From assembly GCF_030295995.1 (NCBI RefSeq), contig NZ_AP027365.1, positions 496,001 through 560,000 of the forward strand: a DNA stretch of 64,000 nucleotides, given 5' to 3'. Position numbers and translations under genes: made by a program. Within the stretch, counting starts at the first letter, position 1, and every line of letters begins with the position of its first letter. Below, piece by piece: positions 53,483 to 61,905 of the stretch. The notes under the pieces are model-generated. The model saw nothing but the letters and a program-made list of their open reading frames with translations, was not told where the DNA came from and did no database searches. This stretch comes from Thalassotalea hakodatensis. Lineage in GTDB: Bacteria > Pseudomonadota > Gammaproteobacteria > Enterobacterales > Alteromonadaceae.

Positions 53483-55861
53483 CTAAAAGCTTACAGTAAC
53501 ACTTGCCCAAAAGTTGCGAGCTTTGTATTTTACGTTGTAATCATCTTCGAATACCACTTCACTGACAACCCCCCGGCCTGATAAATATTCAAACGTTCCA
53601 TCACCGTTTAAGTCATCATAACTTGTTGAATAAGAAGTAAAGTCTCTATCTAGTAGGTTGTTTACACGTAAATTCACCATCACATTATCATTTAGCGTCC
53701 AACGGGCGCCTAAGTTTAGCAGTGAGTAGTTTTTGTAATATAGTTCGCGTTCATGAACTGAGTCGAAACCACGGTAACGATCAGAACGATATTCACTTTG
53801 CAAATAAACATTTAAATCTTCTGTGGCATCCCAGCCAATGTTGATATTACCCATATGCTCGGCTGTATTGGTTAAAGGTAATCCTTCTTCCGGGCCACTT
53901 TGCTGTTCACTGTCTGTCCAGGTGTAGTTTGCATACACTGACCAGTCGTTTGTTAGCTGGTAACGACCCGCCACTTCAATACCTTGTAATGTAACTTTAT
54001 CGATATTAATTTTTTGGCTGTAGGTGGTATAACCTAACTGATCGTACTGGCCTAAATTCACACATGGGCGAACCCCACCTGTTTTTTCACAGCTTTGAAT
54101 GGTGTCACCGCGAGCAATTTTATCTTCAAATTCAGTATCGAAATAGGTGATATTGAAATTATGTTCATCTTTACTCCAATATAACGCAATTTCACTGTTT
54201 ACACTGGTTTCAGGCTCTAGCTCTGGATTACCGGCGAAAGGACTTGTACCTTGGCCACCAAAACCCGTAATGCCATCGTATAAGTCAGTTGTTTTTGGCG
54301 TTTTATAGCCTGTGCTCACACCACCTTTAATAGTCCAATCATCATTGATGTTATAAACGGCATAGGCGCGTGGTGATGTTTGATTACCAAAGACATCGTG
54401 ATCATCAACACGAACACCTGCGGTTAAGGTAAAGCTATCTGTGATCATCCAGTTGTCTTCAGCAAACAATGAATACATTTTCTGCTCTTGAATAGCGCCA
54501 GCATTGCCTGACTCTAAGCCAAATACGCCATCTTGCAGTTCGCCGTCAATTGCTTGCAAACCTAAGACAAAATTATGATCGCCGGCTGCGTTATCAATGG
54601 GTATGTCAAAGCGTAAATCAAAGGTGTATTGACTACTATCTAACGGTCGCTCTGGGCGTGGTAAGAAGGTATCTTCTGCAAGGTCACGACGTTGGTCTTC
54701 TGACATATTTTCATAATCGCCTGCACCATCATACATTTTTTGCAACAATTGACGCTCAGCGACACTTAACGGCAGCGTGCGGCCATTGTTTTGCGTGTCA
54801 ACATAGCCAAGTGAAGCAGATACTGCCCCGAAGCTAAATTCACCAGTATAGGCTAATGACCACCATTGACGATCAAACTGCTGTTCAGCGGCGTAACCTG
54901 CTCGTGGGTTTACTTTACCACCTCTGTCTTGCCATAAAGCTTCTATGCTATCTTTTGTGCCTAAAGGATAGATTATACTGCCAGTATCAATGTTATAGTC
55001 AGGGGTATTGTCATATTCTTGGTGTGAATTATCATAATCAAACGATAACTCATGGCCCTCGGCAGGAGTATAATTGATACTAAAACCGTAATGTTCACTG
55101 TTGTTGTCAACAGTACGACCACCGCTACCAAAACCTAATGATCTGACATGCACGTCACCGTTTGGATCAACTGCGGGAGCAAACTGAGGTGATGATGCTT
55201 GCTGATCATAAGCACTTGCACGAAACCCTACACTGAGTACATTTTTAATGATCGGCCCAGCAACCGAAACATCACTGGTAATATCATCACCAAAGTCATT
55301 GTTGCTCTGAAAGCTACGACCAAAAGTAATGGCCCCGTTCCAGTTTTCTGTATGTTTTTTGGTGATCACATTGATCACACCACCCAGTGCATCTGCACCA
55401 TAAAGGGTTGACGCAGGACCACGAATAATTTCTACGCGTTCAATAGTTTCTAAAGGTGGTATATGGTTAAAAGCGTTACCACCAAAGTTATTCGGGTAGA
55501 TATCGCCATGGTTGTTTTGGCGTTTGCCATCTATTAGCAGCAAGGTGTACTCACCCGTAAGACCACGCATACTAACACTGCCTTGACCTGTTTTGTCACG
55601 TGTTGTGCCAATATCAATACCTTCTTGATACTTCACAACATCCAATAAAGACGTAAATGATCGTGATTTAATGTCTTCAGCGGTAACAATAGAAATACTT
55701 GCAGGCGCTTGTGTTAGCTTTTGTTCAAAACCCGTTGCAGTGACAACAAGCTTTTCAATATTTTCAAGATCAGGAGAAACATTTGCTTCTGCTGAAGCAA
55801 TACTGATGACTGTCGCTTGTAAAGCAAAGGCGACTGCGGAAAGTCTTACTTGAGTGTTCAT
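53483..55861 (-). CDS. TonB-dependent outer-membrane receptor, FepA-like
   Basis: A 792-residue receptor with a signal peptide and a TonB-box-like segment E-K-L-V-V-T-A-T-G (about 34-42). The plug contains A-P-A-S-I-S-I-V-T-A-E-D-I, S-M-R-G-L-T-G-E-Y-T-L-L-L-I-D-G-K-R and E-I-I-R-G-P-A-S-T-L-Y-G. A 22-strand barrel ends in W-A-S-V-T-V-S-F. The plug resembles siderophore/colicin receptors (FepA/CirA types), consistent with iron uptake. It is first of a five-gene operon with PepSY, DUF2271, DUF4198 and flavoreductase. A Fur-like box lies upstream. Confidence 0.93.
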   Translation of the reverse strand: MNTQVRLSAVAFALQATVISIASAEANVSPDLENIEKLVVTATGFEQKLTQAPASISIVTAEDIKSRSFTSLLDVVKYQEGIDIGTTRDKTGQGSVSMRGLTGEYTLLLIDGKRQNNHGDIYPNNFGGNAFNHIPPLETIERVEIIRGPASTLYGADALGGVINVITKKHTENWNGAITFGRSFQSNNDFGDDITSDVSVAGPIIKNVLSVGFRASAYDQQASSPQFAPAVDPNGDVHVRSLGFGSGGRTVDNNSEHYGFSINYTPAEGHELSFDYDNSHQEYDNTPDYNIDTGSIIYPLGTKDSIEALWQDRGGKVNPRAGYAAEQQFDRQWWSLAYTGEFSFGAVSASLGYVDTQNNGRTLPLSVAERQLLQKMYDGAGDYENMSEDQRRDLAEDTFLPRPERPLDSSQYTFDLRFDIPIDNAAGDHNFVLGLQAIDGELQDGVFGLESGNAGAIQEQKMYSLFAEDNWMITDSFTLTAGVRVDDHDVFGNQTSPRAYAVYNINDDWTIKGGVSTGYKTPKTTDLYDGITGFGGQGTSPFAGNPELEPETSVNSEIALYWSKDEHNFNITYFDTEFEDKIARGDTIQSCEKTGGVRPCVNLGQYDQLGYTTYSQKINIDKVTLQGIEVAGRYQLTNDWSVYANYTWTDSEQQSGPEEGLPLTNTAEHMGNINIGWDATEDLNVYLQSEYRSDRYRGFDSVHERELYYKNYSLLNLGARWTLNDNVMVNLRVNNLLDRDFTSYSTSYDDLNGDGTFEYLSGRGVVSEVVFEDDYNVKYKARNFWASVTVSF

Positions 55862-55945
55862 AATATCCCTGTAAAAGTTGTGTATTCATATCTGTGTATT
55901 TTTATGAGGCGAGATTATACAGTCCCTTACAAAAAAGACAATACA

Positions 55946-55966
55946 AATGATATTAATTCTTATTTG
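55946..55966. promoter_or_regulatory. Fur-like box upstream of the TonB receptor operon
   Basis: AATGATATTAATTCTTATTTG lies about 85 bp before the receptor ATG (minus strand). The complement of its core, AATTAATATCATT, matches the Fur core AATGATAATCATT at 10 of 13 positions. It resembles the boxes at 37941 and 48669. Judged by eye. Confidence 0.5.
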
Positions 55967-56103
55967 TATTTGTTTCTATAGGGTGAATATGTGTTAATTG
56001 GCTCTTTTGAAGGTTGTTTTTGTTAACAGTAAATCTAACTATAAAGCCTATTTTTTGTGCTATAGTGAGTTAACTTTGGTGTCGGTAAGGAGGCGGGCCT
56101 TTA

Positions 56104-57066
56104 ATGAAAAACGTTTGTGTTAACGTAGCTATCTTAAGTATGTTACGGTTAACGGCTGCTTTATTTAAAATATCAAAAGTTGAAAAAGCGCTATTATTAT
56201 CATGGTGTCGTTATCTCATGATCTTTGCATTTATGCATCCTTCACTAAGTTCAGCCAATGAAACAATTATTATTCGATACAACGCTCCCGTTGAGGAAAA
56301 TGATCCCCAAAAAGATTACTTTGTTTTATTGCTTAAGGAAATTTGTCAAACGTATCAACAAAAAGGTACTGACTGTACGTTAGTGCCAGTTTCTTTACCT
56401 ATGGTACTGCAACGGCAATTAAAAAGTTTAGATAAAGAGCTTATTGATGTTGTTTGGACGGTAACCAATCAAGATCGCGAAGAGAACTTTTTACCTATTC
56501 GCATTCCACTGATGAATGGCCTCATTGGCTATAGAATTGCTGTTGTTAATAATAAACATGCCCCTATTTTTCAAAAAAAATATGATTTAGCGCAATTAAA
56601 ACAATTGAGATTAGCGCAAGGGCGGGGTTGGCCTGATGCAACTATTTTGCAACGTAATGGGTTTAATGTTGTGGAAACTGCTTGGTATGAAACGTTATAT
56701 AAAGACACTGCATTAGGATTATTCGACTTTACGCTTCGTGGTGTGTTAGAAGTCTATTCAGAGTTTGAGAAATTTAATCAGAAAAATATATATATTGACC
56801 AACATCTATTATTTAAATACCCGTCATCAATGTATTTTTTCGTAAAAAAAGCTAACACTAAGTTAGCACAACAAATACAACAGGGTTTAGAAGCTTTAAT
56901 TGAAAATGGTCGTTTTTCAGAATTATTAATGCATTTTAAAAATCACCAAGAAGCGTTGTCTCAGGCTAAACTAGAACAGCGTACTACGATTGAATTAACG
57001 AATAGTAGTTATCCTCAACAAACAATAAAGCAGTCAAACGCTAAACTTGTGGGTAAGCTTGATTAA
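56104..57066 (+). CDS. Exported substrate-binding-like protein (SBP type 3-like), orphan
   Basis: A 320-residue protein. After an unusually long N-terminal region the sequence has a hydrophobic stretch (Y-L-M-I-F-A-F-M-H-P-S-L-S-S-A) and then I-I-I-R-Y-N-A-P. The following fold looks like a periplasmic binding protein (L-I-G-Y-R-I-A-V-V, L-A-Q-G-R-G-W-P-D, K-D-T-A-L-G-L-F-D, Y-F-F-V-K-K). A strong AAGGAGG lies 11 bases before the ATG, so the long N-terminus may be real; a start at about 56215 (M-I-F-A-F) would give a standard signal peptide. No transporter genes are near. Similar solitary proteins are sensor-like, but the ligand is unknown. Confidence 0.7.
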   Translation: MKNVCVNVAILSMLRLTAALFKISKVEKALLLSWCRYLMIFAFMHPSLSSANETIIIRYNAPVEENDPQKDYFVLLLKEICQTYQQKGTDCTLVPVSLPMVLQRQLKSLDKELIDVVWTVTNQDREENFLPIRIPLMNGLIGYRIAVVNNKHAPIFQKKYDLAQLKQLRLAQGRGWPDATILQRNGFNVVETAWYETLYKDTALGLFDFTLRGVLEVYSEFEKFNQKNIYIDQHLLFKYPSSMYFFVKKANTKLAQQIQQGLEALIENGRFSELLMHFKNHQEALSQAKLEQRTTIELTNSSYPQQTIKQSNAKLVGKLD

Positions 57067-57139
57067 TTTCATATAATATTATGTACTTAGCTCGTTAGTG
57101 GCGGTACTATTTAACGATAACAAATTTATGGGGCCATTA

Positions 57140-58159
57140 ATGTCTAAAGCAACGTCTTTTGATATTGCCTATCGTGCGGGTGTATCACAATCTACAGTTT
57201 CTCGCGCGCTACGCAATAGCCCTTTAGTCAACGAAGAAACGCGGCAAAAAGTACAAGCCATTGCGCGAGAGTTAAATTACAAAGTTGATAAGCATGCCAG
57301 CAGTTTACGAACGCAACAAAGTAATACTATTGCGTTATTATTATTTGAAGATCCCACTAATGATGATTCATTAATAAATCCGTTCTTTTTATCCATGCTA
57401 GGCAGTATTACACGTGCGTGCGCACAAAAGGGATACGATTTATTAGTGTCATTTCAGCAGCTAAGTGATGATTGGCATGCTGACTATGAAGACAGTAAAA
57501 AAGCGGATGGCCTAATTTTATTAGGTTATGGTGACTTCATGGATTACGAAGAAAAGTTAATACAATTAAGCGAGCAAAATACCCACTTCGTACGATGGGG
57601 TGCAAAAGTAGATAATGAACGAGTATTGTCTGTTGGCTGTGATAATTTTCACGGTGGTTATCAGGTGACAGAGCATGTGATTAAACAAGGTAAAAAAGCA
57701 TTTGCTTTTTTAGGTGATGCTTCTACTCATTCCCCTGAGTTTTTGAATCGTTATCATGGTTATTGTCAAGCGTTAACAGATAACAAATTAACCGTTGAAA
57801 GTAAGCGTCAAATTGATGCCATTTCTGTTGAAGATTCAGGATATGAAGCTGCATGTCAGTTGATTAACAGTGGCATTGACTTTGACGCTATTTTTGGTGC
57901 TAGTGATTTGATCGCTATTGGCGCCATGCGTGCATTACAAGAGCATGGTTATACAATACCTGATCAAGTTGCTGTAGTGGGGTTTGATGATATCGCCATC
58001 GCAAGTTTTACCATTCCATCTTTAACCACCGCTAAACAAGACACTAAACTTGCAGGTGAATTATTAGTTGATAATTTAATTGCGTTAATAAATGGCGAGT
58101 CGCCAGATGATGTTTTAATGCCTACCACACTTATCGTCCGTAAATCGTGTGGTAGTTAA
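57140..58159 (+). CDS. LacI family transcriptional regulator of the maltodextrin locus
   Basis: A 339-residue regulator with an N-terminal LacI HTH: A-T-S-F-D-I-A-Y-R-A-G-V-S-Q-S-T-V-S-R-A-L-R-N-S (residues 3-26), then the hinge. The periplasmic-binding-like sensor domain includes G-F-D-D-I-A-I-A-S-F and T-T-A-K-Q-D. The frame is open from 57098, but the ATG at 57140 gives the family N-terminus. It is convergent with the MFS sugar transporter and beside GH97 and pullulanase, so it is probably a MalR-type repressor. It is unlikely to be NagR, whose sites lie 50 kb away. Confidence 0.85.
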   Translation: MSKATSFDIAYRAGVSQSTVSRALRNSPLVNEETRQKVQAIARELNYKVDKHASSLRTQQSNTIALLLFEDPTNDDSLINPFFLSMLGSITRACAQKGYDLLVSFQQLSDDWHADYEDSKKADGLILLGYGDFMDYEEKLIQLSEQNTHFVRWGAKVDNERVLSVGCDNFHGGYQVTEHVIKQGKKAFAFLGDASTHSPEFLNRYHGYCQALTDNKLTVESKRQIDAISVEDSGYEAACQLINSGIDFDAIFGASDLIAIGAMRALQEHGYTIPDQVAVVGFDDIAIASFTIPSLTTAKQDTKLAGELLVDNLIALINGESPDDVLMPTTLIVRKSCGS

Positions 58160-58172
58160 TATCAATGACAAG

Positions 58173-59699
58173 TTAACTATGCTGGTGACTTTCTTTTACA
58201 CGCAAAGTTAATAAACCAGCCAAAATCATACTTGAACCGCCAATAACTAATGAGTAAATAGGCTGGTTATCAAAAACCTTGGTGATTAACACACCTAAAA
58301 TACTCGCGGCTAAAATTTGTGGTAACACAATAAAGAAATTGAAAATCCCCATGTACAACCCCATTTTTTTTGCGGGTAAGGCATTAGCAAGTAGGGCGTA
58401 AGGAATGGATAAAATAGATGCCCAAGCAAAGCCAACACCAATCATGGATATTATGAGGTATGTTGGATTATCGATAACAATAAATGAAACAAAACCTACT
58501 CCACCAAGTAATAAATTAATCATATGTGCTATACGCAGATTAAACAGCTTAACAATTAATGGAATACAAATGGCTGCAAAAACAGCAGTTAAGTTATACG
58601 TTGAAAATAACACGCCTACCCAGTCTGCTCCTTCATTATAGGCCACAGATGTAACATCAGACGTATTATAGTGAAACGCTGTTATTGCTGCTGTGGTGTA
58701 GGTCCACATGGCAAAAAAAGGAAACCAAGAGAAAAATTGCACTACCGCTAATTGTTTCATGGTATCAGGCATTGCGAATAAATCTGCCATAATTTGGGCA
58801 AAACCATTGTCAACTTTATGTTGTTTATGCATATAGTTAGCAACGAGTAAACATAAACCAAATACAACAAAGCCTCCGGTTAAAATATAGAGACTTTTAT
58901 CTAAGCGCGATATGTTGCTATAAACTAACACACTACTGACGATGCCGATTATTAGCGTGATCATGCCATAAATACCATAAGGTGGTGTTACTCGTGGCAT
59001 TGGATGAACAGTTTCTGTATCTTCTGCTTGTTCAAACGCGGCTAATTGTTCAGGTGAATATTCTTTAGTGGTAAAAATTGTCCATAATACTGCAAGTAAA
59101 AAAACTGCTCCACCAGCGTAAAAAGCAAATTTCACTGAGTCAGGTAACTGTCCTGGCGCTGCTGTATTACTGATATCAAGCCAGTTAGTCATGATCCACG
59201 GTAATGATGATGCAACCACAGAAGCAACACCAATAAAAAAGCTTTGCATTGCATAGCCTGTTGCTCGCTGTTTTCTCGGTAACATATCACCGACAAAAGC
59301 GCGAAAAGGTTCCATGGAAATATTAATAGAAGCATCCATGAGCCATAGCATACCAGCCGCCATCCATAAGGTAGGAGAGTTTGGCATGATAAACAGTGAC
59401 AAACTCGCGGCAATAGCTCCTATCAAAAAGTATGGGCGACGGCGACCGAATTTACCCCAGGTATTATCACTCATATAGCCAATAATCGGCTGTACAATTA
59501 ACCCAGTAATGGGGGCGGCGACCCATAAAATCGCCATGTTACCGTAATCTGCGCCTAAGGTTTGAAAAATGCGACTAACATTGGCATTTTGTAAAGCAAA
59601 ACCAAATTGAATACCCATAAAGCCAAAGCACATGTTCCAAATTTGCCAAAAATTTAGTGTTGGCTTTTGCTGCGTTATGGATGAAGTTGAAATTGTCAT
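58173..59699 (-). CDS. MFS sugar transporter (maltose/maltodextrin type)
   Basis: A 508-residue inner-membrane protein with about 12 helices. F-M-G-I-Q-F-G-F-A-L-Q-N-A-N near residue 29 and the loop G-K-F-G-R-R-R-P-Y-F-L-I-G match SUC/MalT-type MFS transporters (SLC45-like). P-F-R-A-F-V-G-D-M and S-I-P-Y-A-L-L-A-N are also typical. Position behind a GH97 alpha-glucosidase (26 bp) points to maltose or maltodextrin uptake. Confidence 0.85.
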   Translation of the reverse strand: MTISTSSITQQKPTLNFWQIWNMCFGFMGIQFGFALQNANVSRIFQTLGADYGNMAILWVAAPITGLIVQPIIGYMSDNTWGKFGRRRPYFLIGAIAASLSLFIMPNSPTLWMAAGMLWLMDASINISMEPFRAFVGDMLPRKQRATGYAMQSFFIGVASVVASSLPWIMTNWLDISNTAAPGQLPDSVKFAFYAGGAVFLLAVLWTIFTTKEYSPEQLAAFEQAEDTETVHPMPRVTPPYGIYGMITLIIGIVSSVLVYSNISRLDKSLYILTGGFVVFGLCLLVANYMHKQHKVDNGFAQIMADLFAMPDTMKQLAVVQFFSWFPFFAMWTYTTAAITAFHYNTSDVTSVAYNEGADWVGVLFSTYNLTAVFAAICIPLIVKLFNLRIAHMINLLLGGVGFVSFIVIDNPTYLIISMIGVGFAWASILSIPYALLANALPAKKMGLYMGIFNFFIVLPQILAASILGVLITKVFDNQPIYSLVIGGSSMILAGLLTLRVKESHQHS

Positions 59700-59725
59700 T
59701 ATTATTACCTAGTTGCTGCGACTGC

Positions 59726-61777
59726 TTAATCTAGTGCTTTAAAGCGAATGGCGGTACCACCGCTTGTAGCGAGTGCTAGCGTTAAACTATCATTCGCTGA
59801 AACCGACTTGTTTTCAATGATTATTTCATATGGGTTATCAACCCAATTTGCATTATCGCCATCTCGATAAATTTGCGCTTGGTAGCGCTTGCCTTGCTCA
59901 AGAAAATGTAAGGGTAAATTAATGGTGCGGGCGTGTTCATTGGTTAATGCCCCTACATACCAATCTTTACCATGACGTTCTTGACGTGCTATTACCACAT
60001 ATTCACCTATTTCGCCGTCTATCGCTTTACTTTCTTGCCAATCAGTTGGTACATCTTTAATGAACTGAAATGCCGGTAAATTTGCTTCATAATGACGCGG
60101 TAAATCAGACGCCATTTGAATCGGACTAAAAATAACGACGTACAGTGCTAATTGTTTTGCCAATGTGGTTTGTGGGCGATCAGTGTTCGCGCCTAACCCT
60201 TTATATGACATATTAAAGGTGCCAGGTGTAAAGTCCATTGGTCCAGCTAACATGCGAGTAAAAGGTAAGATAGCAGCATGTGATGGTGGGTTTGGTGGTG
60301 ATCCCCACGCGTTATACTCTTGACCGCGAGCACCTTCTCTGCTGATCCAGTTCGGATAGGTTCTGCGTAAGCCAGTATCTTTAATCGGCTCGTGTGTATT
60401 AATGCTGATTTGATATTTGGCGGCTAATTTAATGTTGTCTAAATATTCATTGACCATAAATTGGCCATCATGCCATTCAAAACGCGCAATACCGTGTTCA
60501 TCAATACGTTTGATTTTTCCACCATCAGCGACATAACCTGTTTTAACTTGGCGAACACCGTGTTGTTGGTACAGCTCAAAAGCGTCAGCCATTTGATGAC
60601 GATAATTGGTTACATTGCCAGATGTTTCATGATGACCCACTAAACGTACACCTTTTGCCAAGCCATGCTCTGTTACTGCTTTGATATCAAAGTCGTCATA
60701 TGATTGAGTAAAATTAAATACATCACCGTTGTCGTACCAATCACCATCCCAGCCAATGTTCCAACCTTCCACTAGCACGCCATCGAAGCCATGTTTTGCG
60801 GCAAAGTCCATGTAACGTTTGGTTTCTTCTGTGGTAGCCCCGTGTTGCTCACCACTACCCCAAGTGGTTTCACCAACATGCATCCCCCACCAGATGCCCA
60901 CATACTTTCCAGGTTCTATCCAAGACGTGTCCGTTAATTTACTGGGCTCATTAAGGTTTAAAATCAGATCAGAGTTGAGTAATCCCGCTGCATTTTTGCT
61001 CATTTGAATCGTACGCCAAGGGCTGGTGAAATTTGCTTTTTTTCTCACTAAAATTCCGTCGTACCAAGGTGTTAAATCCGCTTTTAGTTTATTATGACGA
61101 CCTTTTTGAATCGTCATGCCGGCATAGTCGACCAGTGCGGCTTCATGAATACTTACATGTTCGCCGTCTGCTAATTTCATTGTCAGCGGAGTATGTACAT
61201 GATCTATTTCGGATAATGGAGTAGTTTCGTATATATATTCATAGCGATTCCAACCACGTGCAGGGATCCACCAAGCAGTGGCTTTCTCAGCATGCGGTAT
61301 ATTAAATTCTGTTAATTCATCAGTGATAGCAATATCACCATCTAGCCCTGGCTGTTTCGGAACTTCATAGCGAAAGCCTATACCGTCATTAAATACGCGA
61401 AAGCGCACGCTAAATTGGTTAGACGTTTTTCTGTTGGTAGTGAAGTTCACGATTAATTCATGATGATTATCACGTACATTTTTGCGTTCGCCCCAGGGTA
61501 ATTGCCATGTGCTGTCAGCCGTTTTTTGTTTACTTGAAGCAATTGTAAAGCCCTCAGCTAGGTCAGCTGACTGCTGAAACCTTAAACCAAGCAGCGATGT
61601 ATCAATCACTTGGTTGCCGTTAAAACTTACCCGGTAACTTGGTGTATTTTCGTCACTTATTGAGACTGTTATTTTGTTGTTTGGCGAGCTTACCTTAACT
61701 GTTTTTGCTAATAAATTTGGTGCGTATAAGTAGGCGCTTGCAAAAAGGGTTGTTAGAACCAGCAGATTTTTCTTCAT
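59726..61777 (-). CDS. GH97 family alpha-glucosidase, exported
   Basis: A 683-residue enzyme with a signal peptide (L-V-L-T-T-L-F-A-S-A-Y-L-Y-A ... L-L-A). The GH97 N-terminal beta-sandwich (S-P-N-N-K-I-T-V-S-I) is followed by the TIM barrel with V-E-G-W-N-I-G-W-D-G-D-W, N-T-H-E-P-I-K-D-T-G-L-R-R-T-Y-P-N and the glutamates of S-R-E-G-A-R-G-Q-E-Y-N. This is the pattern of inverting SusB-like alpha-glucosidases. AGGAAAAATA lies just before the ATG at 61777; an earlier in-frame ATG at 61813 lacks such a site. It cleaves glucose from maltodextrins in the periplasm. Confidence 0.9.
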   Translation of the reverse strand: MKKNLLVLTTLFASAYLYAPNLLAKTVKVSSPNNKITVSISDENTPSYRVSFNGNQVIDTSLLGLRFQQSADLAEGFTIASSKQKTADSTWQLPWGERKNVRDNHHELIVNFTTNRKTSNQFSVRFRVFNDGIGFRYEVPKQPGLDGDIAITDELTEFNIPHAEKATAWWIPARGWNRYEYIYETTPLSEIDHVHTPLTMKLADGEHVSIHEAALVDYAGMTIQKGRHNKLKADLTPWYDGILVRKKANFTSPWRTIQMSKNAAGLLNSDLILNLNEPSKLTDTSWIEPGKYVGIWWGMHVGETTWGSGEQHGATTEETKRYMDFAAKHGFDGVLVEGWNIGWDGDWYDNGDVFNFTQSYDDFDIKAVTEHGLAKGVRLVGHHETSGNVTNYRHQMADAFELYQQHGVRQVKTGYVADGGKIKRIDEHGIARFEWHDGQFMVNEYLDNIKLAAKYQISINTHEPIKDTGLRRTYPNWISREGARGQEYNAWGSPPNPPSHAAILPFTRMLAGPMDFTPGTFNMSYKGLGANTDRPQTTLAKQLALYVVIFSPIQMASDLPRHYEANLPAFQFIKDVPTDWQESKAIDGEIGEYVVIARQERHGKDWYVGALTNEHARTINLPLHFLEQGKRYQAQIYRDGDNANWVDNPYEIIIENKSVSANDSLTLALATSGGTAIRFKALD

Positions 61778-61842
61778 TATTTTTCCTGAGGGTTTATTAA
61801 TGGTTAACAGCATAAAATTACTGGTGGCAAATTACAGCTAGT

Positions 61843-61856
61843 TGCATACGTATTCA
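61843..61856. promoter_or_regulatory. Putative LacI-type (MalR) operator upstream of GH97
   Basis: TGCATACGTATTCA is a near-perfect palindrome (12 of 14) with the CG centre usual for LacI-family operators. It lies 66 bp before the GH97 ATG in the short gap between GH97 and pullulanase. It could be the site of the LacI protein encoded at 57140, but only one such site was found. Confidence 0.5.
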
Positions 61857-61865
61857 GCATAATTT

Positions 61866-61905
61866 CATCGCTCTGAACTGACTTAATCTTTATGCGAATT
61901 GGTAT
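61866..61905. repeat. Solo 40-bp end of the MITE-like repeat
   Basis: Forty bases identical to 3357-3396 (core ATGCGAATTGGTAT at its right end). The last base is also the first base of the TAA stop codon of the pullulanase gene (minus strand). The second end of the element is not seen in the 88 bp to the left, so this is a solo or truncated copy. Confidence 0.85.
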
